From contig CM018032.1 of assembly GCA_008638375.1 (NCBI GenBank), positions 35,051,751 to 35,115,750 on the forward strand: a stretch of 64,000 nucleotides of DNA, given 5' to 3'. The notes below the pieces were generated by a model, which saw only the letters and a program-made list of their open reading frames with translations, was not told the DNA's origin and made no database searches. The position numbers and the translations under genes were made by a program. How positions within the stretch are numbered: position 1 is the stretch's first letter; each line of letters opens with the position of its first letter. Positions 34,874 to 46,908 of the stretch are shown here, one piece after another. This stretch comes from Nyssa sinensis (Eukaryota; Streptophyta; Magnoliopsida; Cornales; Nyssaceae).

Positions 34874-35389
34874 TTATTTTGGATTCAAATGCTTATTTTT
34901 CGCATGTTCCATTGCATGAAATTGATCTAAGTGCCATTGCATTTGATTATTCTCTTGTTCAAGCCTATTTATGACCTTGACATTATTGCACCTTTGGTCT
35001 TCACACATATTAGCTGAATGTGTTCTTGGTACTCGTAGTACATGCCAATGACAATATACCTCAAGCTCATATATTTTCTCAAACAATCTTGGCCATTTCA
35101 GACCATCGCCTTTACCGTGACCAACAGTTGGTGGTGCGTCGTAAGCTTGTCCGATTATGACGTGTCCAACGTGGGTGAAAAGATCAAACACATTAATTGT
35201 CTTGTTCACGAACTCGCATCTGTTCCCATACCATTTTTAACCCATTGGATCTTTGTAGCCTCCCATTATTGTGAGCCTATGAGTTGTGGAACTCTGATTA
35301 TCACTCACTTGTTGTTTTGGGGAACTCCCCTCAAATACAATGGACGCTAATCCCTCCAAAACATTATATTTATGCTTCTTCCTCGACAT
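34874..35389 (-). pseudogene. Unrecognised coding relic upstream of the PMD pseudogene
   Basis: From an ATG at 35389 the minus strand reads MSRKKHKYNVLEGLASIVFE and continues for about 170 codons with one in-frame TAA, roughly 55 codons in. After it are VNKTINVFDLFTHVGHVIIG and GHGKGDGLKWPRLFEKIYEL, then a coiled-coil-like end (VINRLEQENNQMQWHLDQFH). Composition is protein-like and the basic start is distinct. I do not recognise the family. It lies upstream of, and on the same strand as, the PMD pseudogene, preceded by 82-bp repeats that also occur beside a MULE relic at 59322, so it may be a transposon accessory protein. Confidence 0.5.
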
Positions 35390-35475
35390 TCTCTGAAATG
35401 CAATGAACTTAAGTTGATTTAAATTTTTGAGTTATAATAGAGAAATTTTCAATACATCTTTATAGGCAAGACACT

Positions 35476-35640
35476 GCATTGATTTAGTCTTTACACGTCA
35501 TACATTGATTCAAAATAAATAAGTCATTACATTGATTCAATACAACAATAATGGACTGCATTGATTCAATCTTTACACGTCAAACATTGATTCAGAATTG
35601 ACAAGTCATTACATTGATTCAGTACAACAATAATTGTCAT
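35476..35640 (-). repeat. 82-bp tandem repeat (2 units), leader repeat family
   Basis: Units start at 35476 and 35558 and contain GCATTGATTYARTCTTTACA, CGTCAWACATTGATTCA and AAGTCATTACATTGATTCA. The same units with the same 82-bp period occur at 59322-59446. Here they lie just upstream (minus strand) of the unrecognised coding relic. Confidence 0.85.
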
Positions 35641-36240
35641 TTCCTAAGTCCCCAAAGACCCAGGTTGTGATCGACTCCCTATGGTACATCTAATAATATT
35701 TAAAGTTCACCCTACTTGATCTTCATTCCATGAATTATACTATTTACTACTTAACTATTATACATTATTTCTTGAAGCCCCATGCATCAAAAATAAAAAA
35801 ATCAGATTCATTTAGGATACAACCTATGGTTCATTTCTTTTTTTGTTCACTAAACAGTTCAGTCCTGTTTGAAGCCCTATATCTCTCAACTTATATGACC
35901 TGATATCTTGAGATTTTTTAGGAATGTTCTAAAATGAGTCTACTTCTAGTGAGATTTGGAATTACTCAAAAATACATCCGGTAACTCAAGTCATTAATAA
36001 AAAGGTGAAGGCAGGTCTGAACTGCTCTGTTCACATAGCAGGTCCGCCGTGTCTCCTAATTTATAAAACCTGTTATTATGAGCTTTATATGCCATATTCC
36101 ACTATAAGTCTAGTTTCCATAGAACTTGTAAGTACTTGAAAAGAGTACCTAGAACTCAAGTTATGGACTGATTTGTAAACTGTGGTTAGATTCTGCGCAA
36201 GTTTCTTAAAATCAGTATAACTCCCTCAATATTTGCCTAA
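35641..36240. other. Non-coding spacer left of the 161-bp repeats
   Basis: AT-rich text with no recognised gene or terminal repeat. The left end of the CACTA element might lie here or further left, but no CACTA terminus (CACTACAAAA) was found. Confidence 0.4.
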
Positions 36241-36242
36241 TT

Positions 36243-36960
36243 AAGGTCATTCTTAAGCCGAACCGAGTGCTGTAATTTCGTGCAAGTCAATTTTATCATT
36301 TGTGAGGTGTTTGATGGGGTTTTGGGGTGGTTAGGCTGATATCCGGGGTTTTGGTCTGTCAAAACTCCAAAATGGGCCTTTTTGGAGCTGAAACTTGCAT
36401 AAGTTTCAAACCGGCCATCCAAACCAAGTGCCGTAAGTTCGTGAAAGTTTATTTTATTATTTTTGAGGTGTGTGATGTGGTTTTGGTGTAGTTAAGCCAA
36501 TATCCGGCATTTTAGTTTTTTCAAAACCCCAAAATGGGCCTTTTTAGAGCTGAAACTTGCATAAGTTTCAAATCGGGCATTCGAATCGAGTGCCGTAAGT
36601 TCGTGCAAGTCAATTTTATCATTTGTGAGGTGTTTGATGGGGTTTTGGGGTGTTTAGGCCAATATCTGGGGTTTTGGTCTATCAAAACCTCAAAATGGGC
36701 CTTTTTGGAGCTGAAACTTGCATAAGGTTCAAACCGGCAATCCGAACCGAGTGCCGTAAGTTCGTGCAAGTTTATTTTATCATTTTTGAGGTGTGTGATG
36801 TGGTTTCGGTGTAGTTAGGCTGATATCCGACATTTTGGTCTGTCAAAACCCCAAAATGGGCCTTTTTGGAGCTAAAACTTGCATAAGTTTCAAACCGGGC
36901 ATCCAAATCGAGTGCCGTAAGTTCGTGCTAGTCTATTTTATCATTTGGGAGGTGTGTGAT
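36243..36960. repeat. 161-bp tandem repeat in an alternating dimer pattern (about 4.5 units)
   Basis: Unit boundaries (GTTTCAAACCGG-like) fall at 36403, 36565, 36726 and 36887, with a partial unit from 36243. Shared core words are AGTGCCGTAAGTTCGTG and AAAATGGGCCTTTTTGGAGC. Units 1 and 3 share GTGTTTGATGGGGTTTTGGG; units 2 and 4 share GTGTGTGATGTGGTTT and GTGTAGTTA. The array is therefore a duplicated dimer of about 322 bp. It abuts the 3' end of the CACTA transposase gene. Confidence 0.9.
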
Positions 36961-36970
36961 ATATTATCAT

Positions 36971-39900
36971 CTAGATGGTGATGTTGAAAGCTATGACATG
37001 ATCTGGTTCTACATCAATTCTATATAACCGATACGAAGTAACATCTTCCTGATCGTGCCAGACAACACCATCGTGGGCAGTTTGAGACTCTTCTTGTAGT
37101 GCCTCCTCAATCCTCTCCAAATCTTCATCTCCGTCGCCAACTTCTAGGACATCATAAATATTTCTAGTTTTTATTTTTTGGACAACATGCCAATCACCTC
37201 TTATTTTTGGGTCCTTCAAATAGAAAAATTTGTTTTGCTTGAGATGCCAAAACATACGGATCATCTTTAAATGCCGTACGTGACGTATTAACACTTATGA
37301 AGTGTTTATCGATTTGCATTCTAGTCTTCTTATTACTTACATCCCACCAATCACATTTAAATATATATACAGAATGACCGTAGCAATAATGTAACTGTAT
37401 GATGTCTTGTAAAACACCATAGTACTTTACAGTTTGTCCTGTGTCACCATCTCCCTGAACAAGGACCCCGCTATTCTGTGTTCGCCGAATGACCTCACGT
37501 TCCCTCGTGTGAAATCGAACACCATCAACAATTAAACCGGTTTAGCGGGATATCCTTTGATCAGGACCACATGCTAAAGAATATAATTGATCGTACGCCT
37601 CAGGAGATTATTGGTGGCATAATAGCTTCATCTATTAATTCAATACAAGTACAAAATTAATTGAATACAAATTCATTAACTAATACAATTACAATTAATT
37701 GAAACCTTTTCTTACACGTTTTCCGAACCACTTTGGAAACAAATTTTGTTGTCTTTGCTCTAGATTAAAACTTGATACATGTTCTCTCTGAAGCTCGATT
37801 GTATGCTAGATGAGATATGTTATATGTAACTTACATTTGTGTACTAACGTAGTATTGCAATGATTTCGATAAACTTACTTAAAATATGGCAATGTCTCAT
37901 CGCAGTTGTTGAGCACGGTGTAGTGGGCTCTTTCCAAGTCTTGGGGATGACACCATTCATATATACGGGCACCTATTGGCCTCACATTCTGATTAAACAC
38001 CGCAAGGCCAGTTCGTTGTTGCCCTGGACATCTATCAGAATTTCGCTCTTGACGATTAAACCTTGTCTCAATATCTTCAAGATGCATAGAGCAGAAGGTG
38101 AGACATTCAGCATCAACGTAAGCCTCAGCAATTGACCCTTCCAGTCGTGCTTTGTTACGCACATATTGCTTCAATATGTGCAAATATCTGTTTTGATAAT
38201 TAATCAGTTATAGATTAAAATAGTTAGGATGGATAGATAACACAATTCATAAAATTAAATGTACCTTTCTATTGGATACATCCAACGGTATTGGATTAGT
38301 CTGCCAATTTTTGCCTCATGAGGCAAATGCACAGCTAAGTGGACCATTACATCAAAGAAAGTTGGAGGGAAAATCTGTTCCAACTTGCAGAGGATCACGA
38401 TAACATCCCTTTCGAGCTTTTCAAGTACTTCCACATTCAAAGTCTTCGCACATAATTCTCTAAAGAAGCAACCCAACTCAGTCAATGTAGTCGATATGTC
38501 ATCGGTGAGATATCCACGTAGTACAACCGGAAGAAGTCGTTGCAAAAGGACATGGCAGTCATGGCTCTTCAATCCGAATATTTTTCCATCTATAACATTT
38601 ACATACCGAGATATATTCGATGCGTATCCATCTGGGAACTTCGCCAATTTAAACCACTCGCAAATCCTCATTCTCTCTGCAGGTGATAACGTATACTGTG
38701 CAGGAGGCACGATATATTTATCACCACTACGTATTAGGTGCAACTCTTTCCTTATTCCCAGCTCCTGCAAGCCCAACCGGGCTTTAACAATGTCCTTCAT
38801 CTTCCCTTCAATGTTCATTATAGTTCCCAGCACATTATCACAGATGTTCTTCTCGATCTGCATAACATCCAAATTGTGCCTCAACTTAATGGTCTCCTAG
38901 TACGACAAATCAAAAAATATGCTCTTCTTCGTCCAATTTAAGTCCACATTAGTACGCTTCCTCTTCTTAGAACCCGGTATCTTCCCAAACCTCATTGGTT
39001 GGATGAGTGCCAATTGCGCCAACACATCTTTGCCAGACAACAATGGAGGTGACAATCTGCGCTCAATTTTTTCATCAAACAGATGCTTCTGCCGATTTCG
39101 CCATCCATGTGATAGCGGTAGAAAATGACGATGGCACATGTAGCATATCTTCTTCCCATTGGACAAATGTAAGGAACATGCATCTTTATTGCAAACCGGA
39201 CATACTAGATACCCCTTAGTGCTCCACCCAGACAAGTTCCCGTATACTGGAAAGTCATTTATGGTCCACAATAATGCTGCATGTAATTGAAATGTCTCAT
39301 TCTTAGAGACGTCGTATGCTTCCACTCCCACCTCCCACAATTCCTTTAACTCGTCCACTAAAGGACGCAAGTACACATCAATTTCATTACAAGGAGACTT
39401 TGGCCCTGGAATAAGCAACGACATAAAGATAAATGGTTCTTTCATACATTTCCATGGTGGCCAGTTATACCGCACAAGCAACATCGGCCACATGCTGTAG
39501 GCATTACTCATGTCACCGAACGGATTGAAACCGTCGCTAGCCAGCCCAAGTCATACATTACGCGACTCATTTGCAAACCATTCATGATTTGTATCAAACT
39601 CAGCCCAAGTTTGTGAATCTGCCGGATGCCTACATACATTTTCCTCAGCAACACGCTTCCCCTTATGCCACCGCATATCTTCCGCCGTCTTCTGAGACAT
39701 GTACAACCTTTGTAGCCTCGGTTTTAAGGGAAAATATCTCAGCACCTTGTGCGGAATTGTCTTGCTCTTTCCTTCATTCAGCTTGTACCTGGGTTCGTGG
39801 CACACCGTATACTCCTTACATTGTTCAGTTTCCTTCCAAAATAACATGCAATCATTTTTGCAAGCATGTATGAGAATATACCCGAGGCCCAAATCTCTTA

Positions 39901-40504
39901 ATATTCTTTTCACCTCGTAATATGATTTCGGAAGGGTCTCTCCTGTAGGAAACGCTGCTTTAATCAATTCAATGGCCATATTAACTGATTTGTTACTCCA
40001 ACGGTTGATGGTCTTAATATGAAGGAGTTTCATGAGAAAGTCCAGTTTCGAAAACTTATCACAACCCAGATATAACGACTGTCTTGCTTCCCTCAACAAC
40101 GACTCAAATGCGGTCGATGGTCCCGTGTCACTCCTGTGACTACTCGCCCCAGTTGTAGCCCCTTGCAAGTCTGCCAGCATTTGTGGCAAGCCTTCATAAC
40201 CAACCCCAACATTATCACCAAAGTCATCATCGTTGTCTTCTTCTTCATCATCAAATACCACTCGTACGTCACGGCGCTTCCCGTGAAATTCCCAACACGT
40301 ATACCTCTTGTCCATCCCGTGTTCGAGTAGGTGCTCTTTGGCCTCATCTATGTGCATATAATCCCTATTATTGCACCTCCTACATAGACATCTTATCCTA
40401 TTTCTCCCATCTATAGATGCACGAGCAAACTCAATAAAATCTTTGATCTCCTTCACATACCCTGGCAAATGCCTGGCCCTCAAGTCCATCCAACTCTTAT
40501 CCAT
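36971..40504 (-). pseudogene. CACTA (En/Spm) TNPD-like transposase, lightly damaged, four exons
   Basis: Exon 1 (40504-38265) starts MDKSWMDLRARHLPGYVKEI, the transposase-associated domain with a C-L-C-R-R-C-N-N cluster. The Transposase_21 region follows (WTINDFPVYGNLSGWSTKGY, then CPVCN), then DUF4218 (CKLEQIFPPTFFDVMVHLAV). An intron at 38188-38264 (GT-AG, 77 bp) leads to exon 2 (38187-37879). Exon 3 is near 37790-37706. Exon 4 runs from 37631 through a DUF4216 region (YGVLQDIIQLHYCYGHSVYI). Damage seen: TGA at 39551-39553 where Arg is expected, TAG at 38897-38899 where Trp is expected, TAA at 37542-37544, and a frameshift near 37243. The two exon 1 stops are single transitions. The enzyme would cut and join CACTA ends. 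Exon 3 and 4 limits are approximate. Confidence 0.85.
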
Positions 40505-42960
40505 TTTCGTCTACCTAATACAAGTCAAAAATGATACTCGTTATAAATATGAAACATGAATCCTATCACCTCCAACTTCTCTCTAAAGGGTAAGGTGGTC
40601 CTATCCCATTCGTGAATGCACAATCTACATTGCAATCAGCAGCAAATCAAATGCTTGATTCCACTCTGACAAAATTTCGGCAGCATCTCCCCAAGGTTCT
40701 CCAAGTATACGAGATAGACGTTAGCACGCCTAAATATATACCCATAGAACAATAGGAGACTGTGCTGAAATTTTATCATAGTAAAATATTCAAGCATATT
40801 GATTACAATGCAGATTTATGCATTCCCGAACTGTCCTCTCTAGACAATTCAAGAATCTGTTTTCATACACACGAGCCCAATCGCGAGTAAATTTCGCGAC
40901 AAGATTCACATGTGATGAAAATGACTCCGGAACGGGGCTAGGCTTACATGAATGCAATTGCTAACTTACAAAACTAGTCCTCATTTTTTTTCTTTAATAA
41001 AACGTGTTACACACTAGATAGTTGGTCGGCCACCGTGTGTGTGTGTGTGTGATTTTAACTATAAACTTATAAATATGTGTCACATTAGATAGTCTTCTCC
41101 TCAAGAGTGTGTCATTCTTCAGAAACAAAGAGCCTCTATTTGTTGGTGCGACTTGGAAAATTTGTTTTTTTATTGAAGATGAAGAATTCTGCAAAAAAAC
41201 CTTAGACCTCGAAACCTCATCAATTCTCTGTCACAATCATTTCACAAGCTTGTACTAACAGAAAGGTAATCACCCCATGACATACACCTTTTACAAATTT
41301 CCTTAATTATAATTACATAAATGACCTAAACAAGGGTTATCGCTAATAATTATAATAATAATAATCAATTCCAAAATCTATTTACAATTATCTTTTTGAT
41401 TGGTACTACAGTGACCCTTCGATTTTGCCAATACGAATTTAGATAAGGTAGATCACTCACAAAATCATCCAAACATACTTTCTCATGGAGCTAATTGCGA
41501 GCACTCACAAAAATTACAAAAAAAAAAATGATGTTTCTTATAAGGAAAAAGAAGGGAACTTAATGCAGAGGCGGAGAGGCTTACTATTGCCATTTTAGTG
41601 ATTAAAAAAATTTCCAGCTAAAAAGGACAAGAAAATGGAGTTTGCATAGCATCAGAATTAGATAAGGTAGATCTTTAATTCCATACATTCAGCAGTTCAA
41701 ACTTCACTGTAACTGTAGAATGTCCAAATTGCTAGTTCTTGATTCACATATGGTGAACTCGATATAGATAATAGGCTATCAAAGCACATCAATGGCCTAG
41801 AACTACACACTAAATTTCACTATCAAAATTCAAGGAAAAAAACATCAGGACTGTCCTCAAGACACAACTTATCCAAGGAAGTTCATAATCACGACATAAA
41901 ATTAAATGTTTGTTTTGCTATTCTAGTTACAAATTTATCTTTACAAAACTATTACATCTTATAGGTAAAGATTAGGCTGAAATAAAAAAAAAAAAAAAAA
42001 TTAATGAGTAAAAATTGGACTAAATCTCTAAGCAATCTCAAAATCAATGCATTAGGAAGTATGAACAATATATTCTCCTATGACATTTACAAAAGTAAAA
42101 TTAATGCGGTTACTGTAAAAAATGGAACATGATAAAATCTAAAACATTGACTCATATCATCAACATAAATTTTATCTAAATTAAAATTTAATAAGGTCCA
42201 AAAAAGTGACTTGAAGGTTTTGTCATACGAGTTCAATGTAATCTAAAAGCTTTTTTCAAAAAAAAAAGTTAGGTATAATCCAAGTTGTTTAGATATCCGT
42301 TGTATCTAAATTCTCCTACACAATTTTTTTTTTTAATAATCCAAATATGCAATCTTAATTGAGCCATAGCATACCCAGATGGATCATTTTTTTTTAATCT
42401 TTTTACATAATATTATGTCTCAAATTTTTTACTAAATTTATATTTCAAATAATGTTGCTCGAATTTTTTTTCCCTACGAATTTTTTTCCTATTAGTATTA
42501 ATGAATTGGAAGAATTAAATTAAGCAATTTTAAAAAATTAACAATAATAAAAAAAATTTATTCTAGTTTGGATATATATTAGCTTGAACGAAGGCAAAGA
42601 ATCTAAAATCTCTGAGCAAACTAAATATATAAATAAACATAACACCATCATCTAACATACAAGTGCATTAAAAATAGACAGATGATATCTGTTACGTATA
42701 TGTTGAAGCCACACTTGAAAGAAATCCGAAACCTCCAAACCTTAACAAACTTCAAGCTTTGAGCTTTTAGAAGAAGCTGATAAGAACCTCAATGATCGTA
42801 ACTTTAAGTAGGAAGAAGCACACAATTTTCTGCCAATCACAGTTGTTTTTCTCGTTAAGATCGATCTGCGGTGGCTTGATGGGGTTTTGATTGAAGGGGA
42901 AAAAATAGACAGCGAGAGGGAGAGAGAGAGAGAATAGGGCGCGGCGCTCTGCAAGCGAGA
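40505..42960 (-). mobile_element. 5' part of the CACTA element, non-coding
   Basis: The DNA between the transposase start and the right terminus is AT-rich and shows no TNPA-like gene. Words near 40815-40850 such as GCATTCCCGAACTGTCC are of a kind common in plant CACTA leaders (recalled, not searched). A (TG)n run lies at about 41035-41051 and a (GA)n run at about 42912-42934. The open frame 42742-42954 has Ser-Leu repeats from the microsatellite and is not a convincing exon. Confidence 0.55.
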
Positions 42961-43298
42961 GATAAAATTTCAGGTTATATAAGGATTTATTAGCGACGCA
43001 CAGTGTGCGTCACTAATAAGTCTTTGAGCGTCACTAATATTACGTGAAACGATAACATTTCATATACAATACTATCCGCGATGCTCAATTGGGTGTCGCT
43101 AAAAGCTTTGACTACTAGCAACGCATATGTGCGTCGTTAATGACTACGGGTGCGTCGTTAATAGGTTCCCGCCTATTTTTTCCCGCTTTTTGTTGCTTTT
43201 TAGCAACATGTGGTGTGCGTCGCTAAAGGCCACAATTAGCGACACATTTTGTGCGTTGCGAATAATGTGCGTCGCTAAAACCTTCAATTTTTGTAGTG
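42961..43298 (-). mobile_element. Right terminus of the CACTA element with palindromic subterminal repeats
   Basis: The end ATTTTTGTAGTG (its complement CACTACAAAAAT) at 43298 is a CACTA terminus, followed by TGT at 43299-43301 as one copy of a possible 3-bp target duplication. Inside are about a dozen copies of TAGCGACGCA or its complement. Four are arranged as near-palindromes: 42991-43015, 43116-43139, 43201-43225 and 43236-43262. Subterminal motif arrays are the known binding sites of the CACTA accessory transposase. Confidence 0.85.
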
Positions 43299-43301
43299 TG
43301 T

Positions 43302-43636
43302 AATGACAACCAAGTGCTCATCAAGCATGTTTTGCCAACGATAAGAATTCAAACCAAAAACCAAGTTCTCATGTGCTAAAGCATATAAGCATTACAAACA
43401 AGCAATATCAAGGAAATCAATGTATATTATTCCAAAATTTAAGGTTTCATTCTACTTGAGTTCTTTCAATTATTCAAAGTTCTCATTTTCATCTCTCAAG
43501 TCTTAATCCCAAGACTATATTCCTAGCCAACCCCTGGTAAGCCTTATGTGTTTTATGGGCTACTAACCCGATGGAGACACACGACCACTCGCATGAGTTT
43601 ACGACTCACAAGCCAAAGGGAGACACCATCCCGAAC
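43302..43636 (-). mobile_element. Old LTR fragment, target of the solo LTR at 43637
   Basis: Non-coding text that resumes at 46672-46908 after the solo LTR; the 5-bp CGAAC at 43632-43636 is repeated at 46667-46671. Words near 43550-43620 loosely match 4390-4450. It is likely an old relative of the same LTR superfamily, and may be the diverged outer part of the gypsy 3' LTR at 46909. Confidence 0.4.
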
Positions 43637-46600
43637 TGTCACGCCCCGAATTCCAGCGAACCCGAGGTGCGAGTAACGAGACAAAAAGAAATGAAATAAT
43701 AAAGGAATAAAAGATAATTAAGGACGATCACATATATTCTACATACTGTTCTGATAAATACATAAGGTCTGGTCCATTTCTTCACCACTTACAAAATAAA
43801 ATACAGTCGCGGGCTTATGCCCTTACACAATATCAAAAACGCCCCTTGGGCCTAACATAGTCCCTAATCAGTTCATCTCCACGTCTCGTACAGCTGGGAC
43901 ATCATCTGAAATGTTTGCCCCACTAAAGGGGTCAGCTCAACATGCTGGTACAATATAATGCTAATGCAAGAAACAGAACTAAGGTCGTGGCATGTGCAAG
44001 TATACAGTTATTTCTATATGGCATTCGATATCATGATGGCAGCATATAAACAATATGCAGTATATGAGCTGTATGCGTGACACACCCATGCAACTCTATG
44101 CCACCCATGTCTCATGATACGGTCATTCTCCGCTGGCATGAGTACCGCCGCGTATGTCTCGCTTCACTGTCCGGAATCCGTCAGGCAGGCAAGTACCTAT
44201 TGGCCGATTTTGGGTTTTTCACCACAGGATCTGCACCCTCATAATGCAAAGCACCTAGTGCTTACCCACGCCATGTCCAAAGAATCACACTATGCCAATA
44301 TGCTCTGATTTCATCATGTCATAATGTAATCTCAATGATGCATCTCATTCATACATAAAGCATGCCTTCAAGTACACAATTCATATTATCAACAGTTCTT
44401 CAAAGCATATGATTCACACACTACACTAACACATGCGATATACACATAATCATCATCCAACTTAACAAGATAGCATGTAGCACACAAGCATGTGAACACT
44501 CAAGCAACATGTGAACAATCAAGCCAGCAAAGCAAGTATTCCTAATCTCAATTCTATTTCTTACTTAGCACAATATATCGTACCTGATAATCGATCTCAA
44601 CTCAAAAAGGTGTACTCGAAGTATGGTAGAATCACAGTGAGAATTTCGAAGGTCAGATCACCTTCTCCTTGCCCTCTCGTGTTCCTAAAATCATAACATG
44701 AGATTCAGTTCATTTGTTTCCTAAATGATGCTATTCAACAAATTTTATGTCTTTATTTCATAAGTTCCTATTTTGCTAAATTAGACTCTACTATTGAGTC
44801 CGGGACGTCGAAGAAACTAAGTTTAGGTTTTCGTAGAATTCAATTCGGACACCTGGGTTCAAAAGGGCAAAACGATCATTTTGCACTTTACACGGGTCCT
44901 TACATTTCGTGACCTCTTTTCACAAATCGGACTCCACGGTTGAGTCCGGAATGCTCGAGATAATAAAGTTTCACTATTTGTTTACTAAATTCGGAGTTCG
45001 TTTGACTGTACTTCAATTCAGGGGCATTTTGGTAATTTTATATGTTACTACGGGTCTTTTATTTTTCGGGACCCCGTCTCGTAAAACGGACCTCACCGTT
45101 GGACTCAGAATGGTCGAGATAGTCAAAATACACTAATGACTTGTCCCATTTGGACTCCGGATTATTTTAGAATATTTAATTAATTAAATTAATTAATTAA
45201 TTAATTAATTAATTTAATTATTATTTTATTAATATTTAAATCTGGTGGGTCTAATTGTAATTTCTCTAAAGTTTGGGGGTTAAAAGGTAATTTTCGAAAG
45301 TTCAGGACAGAATGGTAATTTTCAGAAAGTTCAGGGGCAATTTCGTAATTTGTAAAACCCTATTCTCAATTTGGATAGCTAAACAGTGGCTAATCCAAAA
45401 CAGGGATAAGATATCCCTGTTCCCATTTAATTTTAATTTCTAATCTCTTATCCTTGTAGCCAAACAGGCCTATTGGGTTTTTAAGTTAAAACAGGGGAGC
45501 GACACGTGGCAGGGGCAGACCGGCCCAAGCCCAACCCGACCCGACCCAAGCCCGGATCAGCCCCCCCTTCGTCCCCGATTTTCCGGCGATGGGCCAGTAG
45601 GGTTCCGGCGCCGGCGACCATTTTCCGGTGGACTTTTCAAGTTTTAAAAACATGGTTTTCTTCCATTTTTTCCCTAGATTCCTTTCCTACCCTCCATTTC
45701 CCTCAAAGCCTTTTCAATCTTCACGAAATAGAACTCAAAGGCCCATGGCCGAATCTCCGGCCAACTGTATAATTCTGTTTTCATGCTTATTTGTCCACTG
45801 TTTTTCATTCTTTCTTTTTCTATTCTCTTTCTGCACCTCATAAGATTATTTTTGGGCCATTTCAATATGGTTTCTCACATAAAATGACAAGGTTCCACCT
45901 CCATGGCCGAGACCTGCAAATCCCCTTTTCTCCCTCATCTTTCAACCATTTTCCTTCATTCTTTTTGCATTATTTTCCTTATAACATGCTTAATAAAATC
46001 CTATGATTTAAACTAAACAAATCATGCTTTTAAATTTTAAACAGAAGCAACCCACTTACCTTGAAATTTCTGATTTTCTCTTGGTTGGTTGCTTCCTTCC
46101 TCCTTCTGTTCCTCTTTGTCACTTCTGCTTCTTCAGAACTCTCTCTCCCTTGCTCTCAGTCTTTCCTTTCTTCTCTTTTCTTCCCACCCGAGACCAACAC
46201 CCATATATCACTCAAACACCTCCATTTCTCTCCCTCGGTTACTCCTCCTTCACAGCCCCTTTCTTTGACCTTTTTCTCTCTGTATCAGCCACCTGCTTTC
46301 TTCCCCTCATGCAGCTTTGCATTTAATGCAAAGCTGCCCTACTTACCTATATGTATATATATCACTCATATACACACACTAGACACACACACACTAGGTC
46401 GGTTGCACACACACACTGCCACATATACATACATACATATTCACATATACATGCACATGCATTATCCTACACCTATATACATACATATAATTATTTCACA
46501 TATATATTCATGTTACACATACATACCCCCCATGTAACAATAATAATATACACATCATATTAATCTCACATTTTTAACACCAACAATAATAAATAACAAT

Positions 46601-46666
46601 AATAATAATAATAATAATAACCATGAAAATTTATATATTTAAAAAAAAAAATTTCGGGTTATTACA
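43637..46666 (-). mobile_element. Solo LTR, large gypsy-type family, subfamily B (3,030 bp)
   Basis: The plus strand starts TGTCACGCCCCGAATTCC and ends TTTCGGGTTATTACA, so the LTR reads on the minus strand. A perfect 5-bp duplication CGAAC flanks it (43632-43636 and 46667-46671). It shares long stretches with the gypsy LTRs at 46909-47495 and 52573-55311, including 'gggtttttcaccacaggatc' (44209-44231). No coding region is inside. AT tracts (45175-45240) and CA/TA-rich text (46330-46600) match the family layout. Confidence 0.9.
44783..45106 (-). repeat. Three hairpin modules in the subfamily B LTR
   Basis: AGACTCTACTATTGAGTCC (44783-44801), GGACTCCACGGTTGAGTCC (44929-44947, a perfect 6-bp stem) and GGACCTCACCGTTGGACTC (45088-45106) are three copies of the 19-nt module. 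Spacings are 146 and 159 bp. All three are followed, on the plus strand, by GGAATG or GAATGGTCGAG-like text. Confidence 0.7.
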
Positions 46667-46671
46667 CGAAC

Positions 46672-46908
46672 GCTAATCAAAATCCCGAGTAAGCACAATC
46701 TCACTACACTCAAAATCACACAATTAACATGCCTAATCTTAGCCCCATGTTCATCATTCTCCAAGTGTTCATTCTCAAACTTCCAAGGGCTTATGATTCA
46801 TGTTTGTGTTCATAATTCATCATATTTTCATCATAAGGGTTAAGCATTCAAGTAAATTTATCAAATTTTCATAATTTCACGTCAATGATTCATTTAAGCA
46901 ATTCCCCA
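46672..46908 (-). mobile_element. Continuation of the old LTR fragment
   Basis: AT-rich non-coding text between the solo LTR and the recognisable gypsy LTR part that begins with CAATTCCCCAACAAC. It does not align convincingly with the corresponding outer part of the 5' LTR at 52573-53450. Confidence 0.35.

Noticed and set aside
36243..36960. CRISPR-like array
   Set aside because: The units are adjacent 161-bp tandem repeats with no unique spacers, in a plant transposon context.
38385..38900. 171-codon plus-strand open frame as a gene
   Set aside because: It is the antisense shadow of the conserved CACTA transposase exon 1.
46024..46563. Open frames of 100-158 codons with an apparent hydrophobic start
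   Set aside because: They read through pyrimidine-rich and CA microsatellite DNA of a solo LTR. The leucine-rich start is compositional and not conserved in sister LTRs.
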